Of a stretch of DNA of 64,000 bases, positions 14,401 to 27,000 are shown one piece after another; within the stretch, counting starts at the first letter, position 1, and every line of letters starts with the position of its first letter. Under the pieces are notes generated by a model that worked only from the letters and a program-made list of their open reading frames with translations, was not told where the DNA came from and made no database searches. A program made the translations under genes and the position numbers. This DNA comes from Ascarosepion bandense (Eukaryota > Mollusca > Cephalopoda > Sepiida > Sepiidae): the NCBI GenBank assembly GCA_037127315.1, contig JBBBDQ010001028.1, positions 310,001 to 374,000 on the forward strand, in the 5' to 3' direction.

Positions 14401-17400
14401 TCTTCTTTACTAGGATACTTTTCTTTAAATGTATTAGGGTGGTACTTTTTTGAAAATTGATTCATAATGTGAAGATGAGTTAGCCAGCTGGTAATTTTTA
14501 TACTCTTCACATGGGATCACTTTTCTTTAGATATATCTTTAAACTACCTTTTCTTTCCCATCTCTGTTTTTTTCAGCATTTCTACAACCTTTCTTTTAAA
14601 GAAGACCTTGAAATATTCAAAGTCACTTTAATTTCATTTATTTATTATTCTTAATGTTTTCCTTTCTTTTTTTTTTTCATATTTTTGTTTGCTCACTGCT
14701 TAAGTTTGTTCTGATGAATCTAATCTTCAGAATTTGATTTCGACTCTCAAATGAATTTCATAATTTTCCTTGATACTAAACACTTTCACTATAAAATCAT
14801 AAGCCAAATCTCTTTCCCTAGATCATTCTTTTGAGGTCTGAAATTGTTATTACTCAATTAGGTTATATGGCATCATAGATATTAAAGATATCTAATTTTG
14901 CAAAATTATTCTATTTAATCTGTAACCGTTTCAGATTTTAATCTGAAAAATTATTTAAATTTGAATATCCTAAAAACTCATCCCCCATTATATATCTTAA
15001 TATTTTATGAATCTTATGCTAGAAAAAATAATAGAACTTCAAAAAAATTGGCCTTGTGCTAAGCTTCAATTCATTTTATCAATATTCCAATAAATATAAA
15101 TTTTGTTCTGCTTATTTGCAAACTACATTGATAAAGATGATATCAGTGTGGTTGATCTCATCAGTGATTAAATGACACACAGGAAAAGAAATTCAGATAT
15201 TCAATAAAGCCTTTGACCTTTTTTCTATTGTTTCTCTTTTACTTTTGTTTTCAGAAAAAAATATTTTTTCTCTTCAGAGATGTGATGACAATTGCAATTG
15301 TTGATGCTTTCACCTGTATTTTGGCTGGATTTGCTATTTTCTCTATACTTGGTGCTCTTGCATTATCACAGAACAAAAATGTAGAGGATGTAGTACAAGA
15401 AGGTGAGAATAATTAATTATGTATACATGAAAGTAAATGAAACAAACGTTAATACCCCGTAAATTGTTCATGTGATTGTGATAATTAATTAATATCAGTC
15501 TTTTTAAATATCTGTTGTAGAATTATTTTCATACCTGACTTTCATTTTAAATTATAGGCCCTGGCTTAGTGTTTATCATTTACCCTCAGGGATTTTCAGA
15601 AATGCCAGCCTCACAGTTTTTTGCATTCCTCTTCTTCATTATGCTTATCTTTCTGGGCATTGACAGTCAAGTAAGTTACTTATTATTCTACAGAGATACA
15701 ATTTTTTAAAAAATATTCTGTTCATGTACATGCAACTTCTTATAAGTTTGGTCTCTTCACATTTAAACATTTCAATTTTTATTGTTTTTCCAATAAAAAG
15801 AGGTTAATTAGATAAATATATTTGGTGTTAATGTACTGTATATTTTTCCCTCAATCTTTTCACCATAAAGCTTTTCATTTTACTTATTTTAACATTATGG
15901 TGTCTGATTATTTGAGGGAAAATGTTGTAAAATATCTTGACCAGACTTTTCATACTTCAGGCTAAACTGATAACCTTTTATTCTTGATCAATGTTATGAC
16001 AGATTTCATTAATTTCTCTTTTAACATGGCAGCTTTCATTTCAAATCAACATATAAATGGTATTTTTTGTTTGTGAATTTGCATTGCCAAAATTCAAGAA
16101 AAAACCTAGTTTTACATGAGCAATTTTTGTACATTTTCTGTAAAATGTATGTCAGTAGATCATTTTTTACACTATTACTTTGTGTGTCCAATCTTCATGA
16201 GTTGAGCTTTGTACAATATTCTTCTAAAGTAACATTCAGAATCATGTTTTGATAAAGAAATTTAATTTTTGAGAATATGATTGAAATTTTTATTGCTAGG
16301 GGGAGAATACAGAGAATGAATTACTTAACATGACACAGAATTTGTTGAATGAACTGTTTTTTAAGTCATAAAATAAAAGTTGTTTCAAATGCAGATTAAG
16401 AGACTACATTGTTTATAAGATATTCAGAAAAATAAGAAAAGAAATTAGAAAATTAGAAAAGCACAGTCTATGAGAAATAAATTCTTAAAATGATAACATT
16501 GGGATGGTTCAGGCAAAGATGATAGCAATGCCCACTGATACACACTTGCAGAGAGTATTGTGACATTATGTAACAAATGCTATGGAAATATAAACAAGTG
16601 AATTAAACCATCTCTACACTCATGGGTAAAAAGCTTGATAACCTTTGTGACACTGGTTCAATAGAAAACAAATAGTTCCTTATTGTGTGTGACAATTTCA
16701 GCAAGTGGATGACCATTGACGTAGTTAATTCAACTGGGACTCAACACATGATAAAAAGCTCCATTTGCAGCCCATGGTTTATCTGAGATGCTTGTAACAG
16801 ACAATGCAATAGAGTTTAATAGTGAAATTGAGTTATTTTTTATTTACAATGGAATAATTATTTATATCATGTGGTGTATTAATAAATATAAAGTTAAGTC
16901 CCTTTTAACTACCTACAGTTAACTATCACATTTCAATAAAGTACAGTGCTTGCTGGGGATTGCTACAGATAAATGCACAGTACATTTTCTTTCATCATTC
17001 AGTGTTTCTCATAGTTATCAAATATGGCACAACAGTAACATAATACATAATGAGGAACTTACTCTCCACCACTATCATCATCATCATCATCTGGTTCAGA
17101 TTGCTCCAGACAATAAAAGATGAGTTCACTTGAGACATAAGTGAGTCAACTGCTATATTCATGCATATAGTGCACTACAAGAGTATCTTTAGTAGAGTTA
17201 CTAATGAAATTTTGACTATGCAAGAGAATATCAGTTCTCCAAGATAAATAAAAACTTCAGAGAAGATATGTTTCAAAACATATAAGGTGAGTGAAATGAT
17301 AATCACAAGTGAATGAAAGTTGTCAATAAACAAGTGAAATGTGAGAATGTGGGATGGGAACACATTGAAGAGATATTTATACCAATTATGAGTGATGCTT

Positions 17401-20400
17401 TATGCACAATACAAAAGGGTTTGTAACACTTGATGAATCTATTAAAGTTAAAGAGGACTCTAAAGTGAATGGCCACAGGTATTCATTTGATTTATGAGTG
17501 CTTGACTTTGTGTTTAGGAACATACTTTTGTGTAGGTACTTCCACTCATTTTTGATACCTAAGTTTTAAATTGAATTTTTTAAAATAAAAATCGTTTCTT
17601 GAAACATTCATTTTAGTTTTAATTGCAAGCTAAATGATTAAATTTACTATTTCAAGTAAACAAAATACACTGGTATATTTCAAATAGAAATTATATTCGT
17701 TGGAATCTCAGTTTTTTGAGAGTTTTCAAAAGTTATCATTTTTTTCATCCATTTTTAACATGTTTGTGTTAATTTTGGGTTTTTAAAATCTTGCAAAAAT
17801 AAAATATACATCTGTGACACATTGCTTTTGAAAAATTCACAAATTTAAAGTTAAGTTAATCTGATTTGAAACAAGTACTACTTGTTTATGACATGAAATT
17901 TAGAATAAAAGTATTTCTTAATCACAAAAGTTATATCTTTCTGACTTGTTAAGTGATTATTGACAGCCAGGTGTAATGATAAGAGTAGTATGGTTGACCA
18001 GAACTGACATAATTGTCTAAATTTTTTTCTTATAAAGGGAAGAAACCTTGCAACACATGACCTTTTAATGTCACACACAAAATATTATATTAAAAAAAAA
18101 AATTCCTATACACACAAAAAAATTAATAATGATCTTAAAACTCTTTCGGTTTGAAGATTTATATTCAGCTTTTCAATTTTTGATTACTAAATATAGTCTT
18201 CACTTCATAACTTAATAACCTAACTGCAGCAAGGCTTTGGAGAATTTTTAAAATATTTTTGAAACTTTATAAATTATTATGATTAAAAAAGAAAAAAGGT
18301 AAATAATTGTAAAAATTCATCAATAATTTTTTTTTTCAGACTATAATGTTCTTATATTTAGTGTATCGAGGCAGTAAATATTTGCTGTCTGATATTACCT
18401 ACATGTTTGTTTTTCAGAGAAATGTTGTTTAATTGTCTCTGATCAGAAAGATGACCTGTAAGTCTATGGGAGAGCGTGGTTATAGTAAAACCAACAATAT
18501 AGATTATTTACAGTCCTCAAGTAGTTTTGTCTTTAACTAATAAAACAAATTATCAAAACAGCATTTGATTTATTGAAATTTCATAAAATTATGGGAAGAT
18601 GTGGGGTGGGGGGAAACATGTAAAAAATATTTTTACCAAGTTTTTCTAAAAATAATAATTTGAAAAATAATTTCATTCATTTGTGAATAAGTTCTGAAAT
18701 TTCTTTTGTGGGATATGGCTGAGGTAACCCATTTCCTGGTTGGATTGTCAAGTTGGAAACAGACAAGCTACACCAGAATGTGAACTTATTCTAGATTAGA
18801 CTTTTCAACTTCACTGTAACACCAAAAAGTCCAGAACGTTTTTATTATAGATAAATAACTTCAGTAGAGATTTTAAATAAAATTTAATCACCAGAAGTTA
18901 CTATACTTCAGTGTATATAAAATTTTTTCTCCTCTGTTAATTATACTTTCAATTCCTCACCACCAACTATCAGTTCTACCACTAAATATTTCCCTCCTCA
19001 CTCAATTCCACCCCAATTTCTACTGATTATTCTTGCCTATTTTGACTTGTCCTGATAAATGACCTAAATTAGCAATGATGAAAGTTTTGTTGCAGGCAAC
19101 TAAACTTTTCTTCTTTTTTTTTTTTTTTTATTGTCACCACTACATGCCACTCACTATCTCATGGATTGTACTTATTTTTAATTCCTTTTTATCTTTACTT
19201 TCTCACTCTCCCTTTCCTACTCTTTAATTCAGCCATTTTTGTTCTTATTAAATACCCTCATCTCCAGCTTTGTAGTTTGCTTTATTCTTCAAATCCATAC
19301 CATTATGGAGATATTGATTATGTTTTTTAAATTGGCCTTGTGCCAAACATAACCAAACAATAATAACAATTTAAAGTTATCCGAAGGTTGAAAGAATAAG
19401 AGAAGACTGTTTCATATGTATAAACAGATGAAAATTTATTTATCAAGCTGCATAGCATCAAATTGTATTGTATGTATAAAATTATTAATTGTGAAAATCT
19501 TCTAAGAGAAATAGTAGTAAATAGTTTAAAGCAGTGGTTTCCAAACTTTTTTCTGTCATTTCCCTCTACACCCAGTTCAACCATTCAGATTTCCCCCTTC
19601 ACGTGTATGAGAGAAAGAGCAGTTAAAACACACTGAGACTATTTACTAATTTATTTTTCAAATGTACAAATATACTGATAAACTTATAGTTACAGAGTAA
19701 AGTGGATAGAGAGTAGTTAGTAACAACTAAGCATAGCCATAGAGAGCGGTTAGTGACTAATAAAAGGACTTTTGTTTGCTCTACTACTTCAGAATTTAAT
19801 TAGTGATAAGGGTGATGCTGCTTCTTGTGCACCAGTGTATCAATATCAGGGTTAGCTTTGGCAAGCATGCAACGTATGTCACATTCCACCACCAGTCAGT
19901 TTCGTGCTTTGGGCTTGATTGTGAGTAAAGTAGAAAATCCTGGCTCACAAAGGTAGGTTGTGGAAAACAGAATGAGAATTTTCAATTATTTCCCCCTAGT
20001 AGCTTCAAATTTCTCCCAGGGGGAAATTTCTTCCAGTTTAGGAATTGCTGGCTTAAAGAATTAAGAGTTTGTACAGATAAAGATAAGTCCCTGTTTTTGA
20101 TGTGATGTATCAACAGGCTAATAGATACCTCCACTCCATTTTCAAAACCTTTTCTTAAAACTTTCATTTTAGCTTAATGGAAAGCTAAAGTATTAAATTT
20201 ACTATTTCCAGTAAGCAATATACTCTAGGGTATAGAAATTATATTCATTGGAATCTAAAATTTTGAGATATTTTTTTTAATTTTCAATTTTTCGGCCATT
20301 TTTTTGAGTGATCGACACTTTTGTAAATAAAAGTCGATTCTCTGTTTTAAAAATCATTATTCAATGAATCCTGCATTTAACTAATAAAAAAAGTGGTATA

Positions 20401-21038
20401 GATAATGTATTTCTAGAAGTTTTATGCAATTAATTGGAGTGTGGGGATAGCAGATATAAAAAAATATATTTTTATCAAGATTTTCTAAAAATAATAATTG
20501 CATAAACAATTGCATTAATTTGTGAATAGGTCCTGAAAGTTTCATTAAAATCAAGCAATAAATTGATTTTTGCAAGAATTTTCAAATTAATGTGTCTTTC
20601 AATGCCAAAATCGACTTGCATAATAATACATTTTCCTTAATAGTCATATTATGTGAACAAGGTGTGAATCACTGGCAGAAAAGAAAAAACAAAATTTTAA
20701 CTGAAATTTCGAATGTGTTAGAAAGGATTAAATTTTTTTAAATAATGACAACAAAATTTGATCTTTCCTCTTAATAATAGCATAAACATTTTGGTGATAA
20801 AACTTTCTTTTTATTAAGTTTGAGCCATGCTATGCTGTTTTTTCAGCAATTGAGTGGAGGTATCTTGAATGTCTTGTTCCTCTCTTTCTTTTTTTGTATG
20901 TGAGTAGGTGAAGAGGAAGGAGGAGAAATAAAGAAAGCAGCACCAAAGAGAAAGTGTGTGGGTCCAAATATGGGTCACTGGGACAGCTGTGCCTAATTGG
21001 TGGTGGTCTTGTTACATTAAGCTGAGTTGATCTCTCTT

Positions 21039-21085
<47 letters not shown>

Positions 21086-24000
21086 AACCAAAAACTTGAG
21101 AAATACTCGGTCACATTGTCACCCCCTTTTTGGGCAGGAAGAAACATAACACAGTTCATTGAAAATTCAATTTGCTATTTTCTGTAAATCGCTCTCTTTT
21201 CATTGGTTAATAAATGTTTTCACACTTGCTCACAAAATTTTCCAGGAGGCCCTCTTTTTTTCTATTGGTCAGAATATATTCTATTGGCTCGTGAATTTGC
21301 AAACAGTGAAGAAAAGAGTTACTTTATTCTGTACTCACCACATCACTTTTTTTTTAATCGTATCACCCCAAGCAAGGCGGTAACACCACTGATGTGCAGG
21401 GGACTACGTAATAGTGAAAAGATTGGAAAAGGGAAAGCCAGAAGCCACATCCTAAACAGGGAACAAGGGATGAGCCTCTTAACCTGTTCAATAGACGTGG
21501 GTGGAGTGTGAACCGGGCTTCTTCTTATTTGATGGAGTCTGCTTTAGTACTTGATAATTCGATAGTTGTGATATGTGTTGTCACTTTTCCAAGTAGGAGT
21601 TTTTGTTTTGCTATTTTGTCATCATAGATTGAAACATGTTTCCATAATTATGAACCAAGCAAGTACATTTGATCCCATGAACATGGGCAGTTTGATGGAT
21701 ACTGTCTAATGATTCGTTGACCTCTGTATGCTTGATTCGTATCCATTTTATCACTGAAAATCTTGATCTGTGTGAAAGCCGTAAGAATAAATGTTTAGTT
21801 TCCTCACACGTCGTAGGTCACCAGTGTGTTATTAATATAGGAATAATACAAGGTAACACATTTGTTATTCAGAATTAAACAAAATAAGGAATTTCTTTAC
21901 AAATTTAAACATTTGAACTTGTCTGTAGCTTGTTTTAGGAAAATTAATCAAACATTAAATAGTTCGTAGTTCATTGAACTTCTACTTTCATTAGAGGCTG
22001 ATAGTGTATCAGCGTGTAATTTGACACAAGTTATTCTGATGCATGGGACTCAGATTCGATAATATTCATTGGAAACATTTTGTTTTTAATTGTTTTTCAT
22101 TGCAATGAAATTCTCTGTATTAAAAAAAATCTTTCAAAAATAAATACAGTGGAACCTGTTGTATGTGACCACCCCTACTGCCATCAAAAACTGTTGGCAT
22201 ATGGCAGGTGGTCACTTACTAAAGGCTCATAGTCATGACCTATTTATGTCAGGAACATATTCCACTCATCAGAATATACATATTAGAATTTTACCATGTA
22301 ATCTGGTAATAAATAAATGAGAACATAAGAAAATGGCCTAACTTTAAAAAAATCTATTCAGCATAATTCATTTTAAAATTTTAAAAAACGTATTTACACC
22401 GGTTAACAAGAGACCAAAATATTTATTAAGTAGACTTAAGTCAGTTATTGGTTTCCTTTTCGTGCTAGTATTACCCATTTCTTATAAAATATGTATGTTC
22501 GAAAATTTTTTTTTATATAAAGCACTTAAAAGCTTTCACAATTAAACAGTATCATCGTTTTATTGCATTTTATTTTACGGTTTAGAGCACATTTTCAGTA
22601 AATTGCTTGACAAAATACAAAATGAATACTAAAAATTCTCCAAGGCATTCTGCTTTTAATTTATATAAATATGAAGAGACTGAAAATTTAATTTCTTGAC
22701 ATTTCATAAAATTAACTAAGTGGGGGTAGCAGATGTAAAAAATATCTATATATTTTTACCAAGATTTTCTAAAAAATAATTTCATTCATTTGTGAATATA
22801 CCCTGAAAGCTTCATTAAAACCCAAAAATTATCTGATTTTTGCAAGAATTTTCAAATTAATACTTTTTTTTTTTTTTTTTTTTTTTTTTAGTGGAAAAAG
22901 TTGCTGAAGGTGATTAAAAAAAAATTGTCATGTTCTATCTTCTTGAATTTCATTCATCTGTTATCCTTTCTTCAATACCCTCTGTACCAGGTCATTTCTC
23001 TCATTGTAGCCCTCTGTGCACTAGTGGTGGTCCCACTTTACTTGAGGTGAAATGATTAAAAATAAATAAATGCAACTGACTTGGTACTATATCTTGCGTT
23101 CTTATAATTTTCTTTTCTAGACATAAATTATAAGGAAAGTGTTTGGTATGCCTGAGTGCTATACTTTTAGCCATTATCAAGGAGGATTTTATTTGTAATT
23201 GAATTTATGGATTGTTTTATGTGGATATCTAGAGTTATAAGAATGTTTTATTTTCTAAATACAGTCAGCACTATGTTGGCTTTTTCTTTTTTTATTAATA
23301 ATGCTTCCATTATTTTTAGCTTTTTTACATGTGGTTTGGTTTGTTTTACAGCATATCTTGGGGGTCATTTAATGCCAAAGCAGTAGTATGAAAAAATGTA
23401 TTATTTGTTTTCCTTCAAAAAACGTATTATGGCAATTAAGTTTTCCCTTCAAAAACATATTTTTGTTAACATTTTTCCTTCAAAAACGTATCTTTGTCGG
23501 TAACATTTTTCCTTCAAAAACGTATCTTTGTCGGTAACATTTTTCCTTCAAAAACGTATCTTTGTCAGTAACATTTTCCTTCAAAAACGTATCTTTGTCG
23601 GTAACATTTTCCTTCAAAAACGTATCTTTGTCGGTAACATTTTTCCTTCAAAAACGTATCTTTGTCGGTAACATTTTTCCTTCAAAAAACGTATCTTTGT
23701 CGGTAACATTTTCCTTCAAAAACGTATCTTTGTCGGTAACATTTTTCCTTCAAAAACGTATCTTTGTCGGTAACATTTTCCTTCAAAAACGTATCTTTGT
23801 CGGTAACATTTTTTCCTTCAAGAAACGTATCTTTGTCGGTAACATTTTCCTTCCGAAACGTATCTTTGTCGGTAACATTTTTCCTTCAAAAACGTATCTT
23901 TGTCGGTAGCATTTTCCTTCAAAAACGTATCTTTGTCGGTAGCATTTTTCCTTCAAAAACGTATCTTTGTCGGTAACATTTTCCTTCAAAAACGTATCTT

Positions 24001-27000
24001 TGTCGGTAGCATTTTCCTTCAAAAACGTATCTTTGTCGGTAGCATTTTCCTTCAAAAACGTATCTTTGTCGGTAGCATTTTCCTTCAAAAACGTATCTTT
24101 GTCAGTAGCATTTTCCTTCAAAAACGTATCTTTGTCGGTAGCATTTTCCTTCAAAAACGTATCTTTGTCGGTAGCATTTTCCTTCAAAAACGTATCTTTG
24201 TCGGTAGCATTTTCCTTCAAAAACGTATCTTTGTCGGTAGCATTTTCCTTCAAAAACGTATCTTTGTCAGTAGCATTTTCCTTCAAAAACGTATCTTTGT
24301 CGGTAGCATTTTTCCTTCAAACGTATCTTTGTCGGTAGCATTTTCCTTCAAAAACGTATCTTTGTCGGTAGCATTTTCCTTCAAAAACGTATCTTTGTCG
24401 GTAGCATTTTTTTCCTTCAAAAACGTATCTTTGTCGGTAGCATTTTCCTTCAAAAACGTATCTTTGTCGGTAGCATTTTCCTTCAAAAACGTATCTTTGT
24501 CGGTAGCATTTTCCTTCAAAAACGTATCTTTGTCGGTAGCATTTTCCTTCAAAAACGTATCTTTGTCAGTAGCATTTTTCCTTCAAAAACGTATGTCTTT
24601 GTCGGTAACATTTTTCCTTCAAAAACGTATCTTTGTCGGTAACATTTTTCCTTCAAAAACGTATCTTTGTCAGTAACATTTTCCTTCAAAAACGTATCTT
24701 TGTCGGTAACATTTTCCTTCAAAAACGTATCTTTGTCGGTAGCATTTTCCTTCAAAAACGTATCTTTGTCGGTAGCATTTTTCCTTCAAAAACGTATCTT
24801 TGTCGGTAGCATTTTCCTTCAAAAACGTATCTTTGTCGGTAGCATTTTCCTTCAAAAACGTATCTTTGTCGGTAGCATTTTCCTTCAAAAACGTATCTTT
24901 GTCGGTAGCATTTTTCCTTCAAAAACGTATCTTTGTCGGTAGCATTTTCCTTCAAAAACGTATCTTTGTCGGTAGCATTTTCCTTCAAAAACGTATCTTT
25001 GTCGGTAGCATTTTCCTTCAAAAACGTATCTTTGTCGGTAGCATTTTCCTTCAAAAACGTATCTTTGTCGGTAGCATTTTCCTTCAAAAACGTATCTTTG
25101 TCGGTAGCATTTTCCTTCAAAAACGTATCTTTGTCGGTAGCATTTTTTCCTTCAAAAACGTATCTTTGTCGGTAGCATTTTCCTTCAAAAACGTATCTTT
25201 GTCGGTAGCATTTTTTCCTTCAAAAACGTATCTTTGTCGGTAGCATTTTTCCTTCAAAAACGTATCTTTGTCGGTAGCATTTTTTCCTTCAAAAACGTAT
25301 CTTTGTCGGTAGCATTTTTCCTTCAAAAACGTATCTTTGTCGGTAGCATTTTTCCTTCAAAAACGTATCTTTGTCGGTAGCATTTTCCTTCAAAAACGTA
25401 TCTTTGTCGGTAGCATTTTCCTTCAAAAACGTATCTTTGTCGGTAGCATTTTTTCCTTCAAAAACGTATCTTTGTCGGTAGCATTTTTCCTTCAAAAACG
25501 TATCTTTGTCGGTAGCATTTTCCTTCAAAAACGTATCTTTGTCGGTAGCATTTTTCTTCAAAAACGTATCTTTGTCGGTAGCATTTTCCTTCGAAGCATT
25601 ATCTTTGTCGGTAGCATTTTCCTTCAAAAACGTATCTTTGTCGGTAACCCATTTTCCTTCAAAAACGTATCTTTGTCGGTAGCATTTTCCTTCAAAAACA
25701 TGTCTTTGTCGGTAGCATTTTCCTTCAAAAACGTATCTTTGTCGGTAGCATTTTCCTTCAAAAACGTATCTTTGTCGGTAGCATTTTCCTTCAAAAACGT
25801 ATCTTTGTCGGTAGCATTTTCCTTTAAAAACGTATCTTTGTCGGTAACATTTTCCTTCAAAAACGTATCTTTGTCGGTAACATTTTTTCCTTCAAAAACG
25901 TATCTTTGTCGGTAACATTTTTCCTTCAAAAACGTATCTTTGTCATTAACATTTTTTCCTTCAAAACGTATCTTTGTCGGTAACATTTTCCTTCAAAAAC
26001 GTATCTTTGTCAGTAACATTTTCCTTCAAAAACGTATCTTTGTCGGTAACATTTTCCTTCAAAAACGTATCTTTGTCGGTAACATTTTTTCCTTCAAAAA
26101 CGTATCTTTGTCAGTAACATTTTCCTTCAAAAACGTATCTTTGTCGGTAGCATTTTCCTTCAAAAACGTATCTTTGTCGGTAGCATTTTCCTTCAAAAAC
26201 GTATCTTTGTCGGTAGCATTTTTTTCCTTCAAAAACGTATCTTTTGTCGGTAACATTTTTTCCTTCAAAAAACGTATCTTTGTCGGTAGCATTTTTTTTT
26301 TTCCTTCAAAAACGTATCTTTGTCGGTAGCATTTCCTTCAAAAACGTATCTTTGTCGGTAGCATTTTTTCCTTCAAAAACGTATCTTTGTCGGTAGCATT
26401 TTCCTTCAAAAACGTATCTTTGTCGGTAGCATTTTCCTTCAAAAACGTATCTTTGTCGGTAGCATTTTCCTTCAAAAACGTATCTTTGTCGGTAACATTT
26501 TCCTTCAAAAACGTATCTTTGTCGGTAGCATTTTCCTTCAAAAACGTATCTTTGTCGGTAGCATTTTCCTTCAAAAACGTATCTTTGTCGGTAGCATTTT
26601 CCTTCAAAAACGTATCTTTGTCGGTAGCATTTTCCTTCAAAAACGTATCTTTGTCGGTAACATTTTCCTTCAAAAACGTATCTTTGTCGGTAGCATTTTC
26701 CTTCAAAAACGTATCTTTGTCGGTAGCATTTTTTTCCTTCAAAAACGTATCTTTGTCGGTAGCATTTTTCCTTCAAAACGTATCTTTGTCGGTAGCATTT
26801 TCCTTCAAAAACGTATCTTTGTCGGTAGCATTTTCCTTCAAAAACGTATCTTTGTCGGTAACATTTTCCTTCAAAAACGTATCTTTGTCATTAGCATTTT
26901 CCTTCAAAAACGTATCTTTGTCGGTAGCATTTTTCCTTCAAAAACGTATCTTTGTCGGTAGCATTTTCCTTCAAAAACGTATCTTTGTCGGTAGCATTTT

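Larger units (their letters stand above)
6498..15277 (+). other. Intron between TM6 and TM7 exons (8.8 kb), element-rich
   Basis: It contains the LINE at 6970-10013, a mariner at 10181-11456, the short LINE-tailed elements at 13273-13582, a foldback at 13992-14268 and a mariner scrap at 14803-14840. The stretch 11457-13270 is AT-rich with poly(T) runs and a somewhat GC-richer block at 11500-12100. I recognise nothing in it. The stretch 14270-15277 holds nothing else recognisable. Confidence 0.8.
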
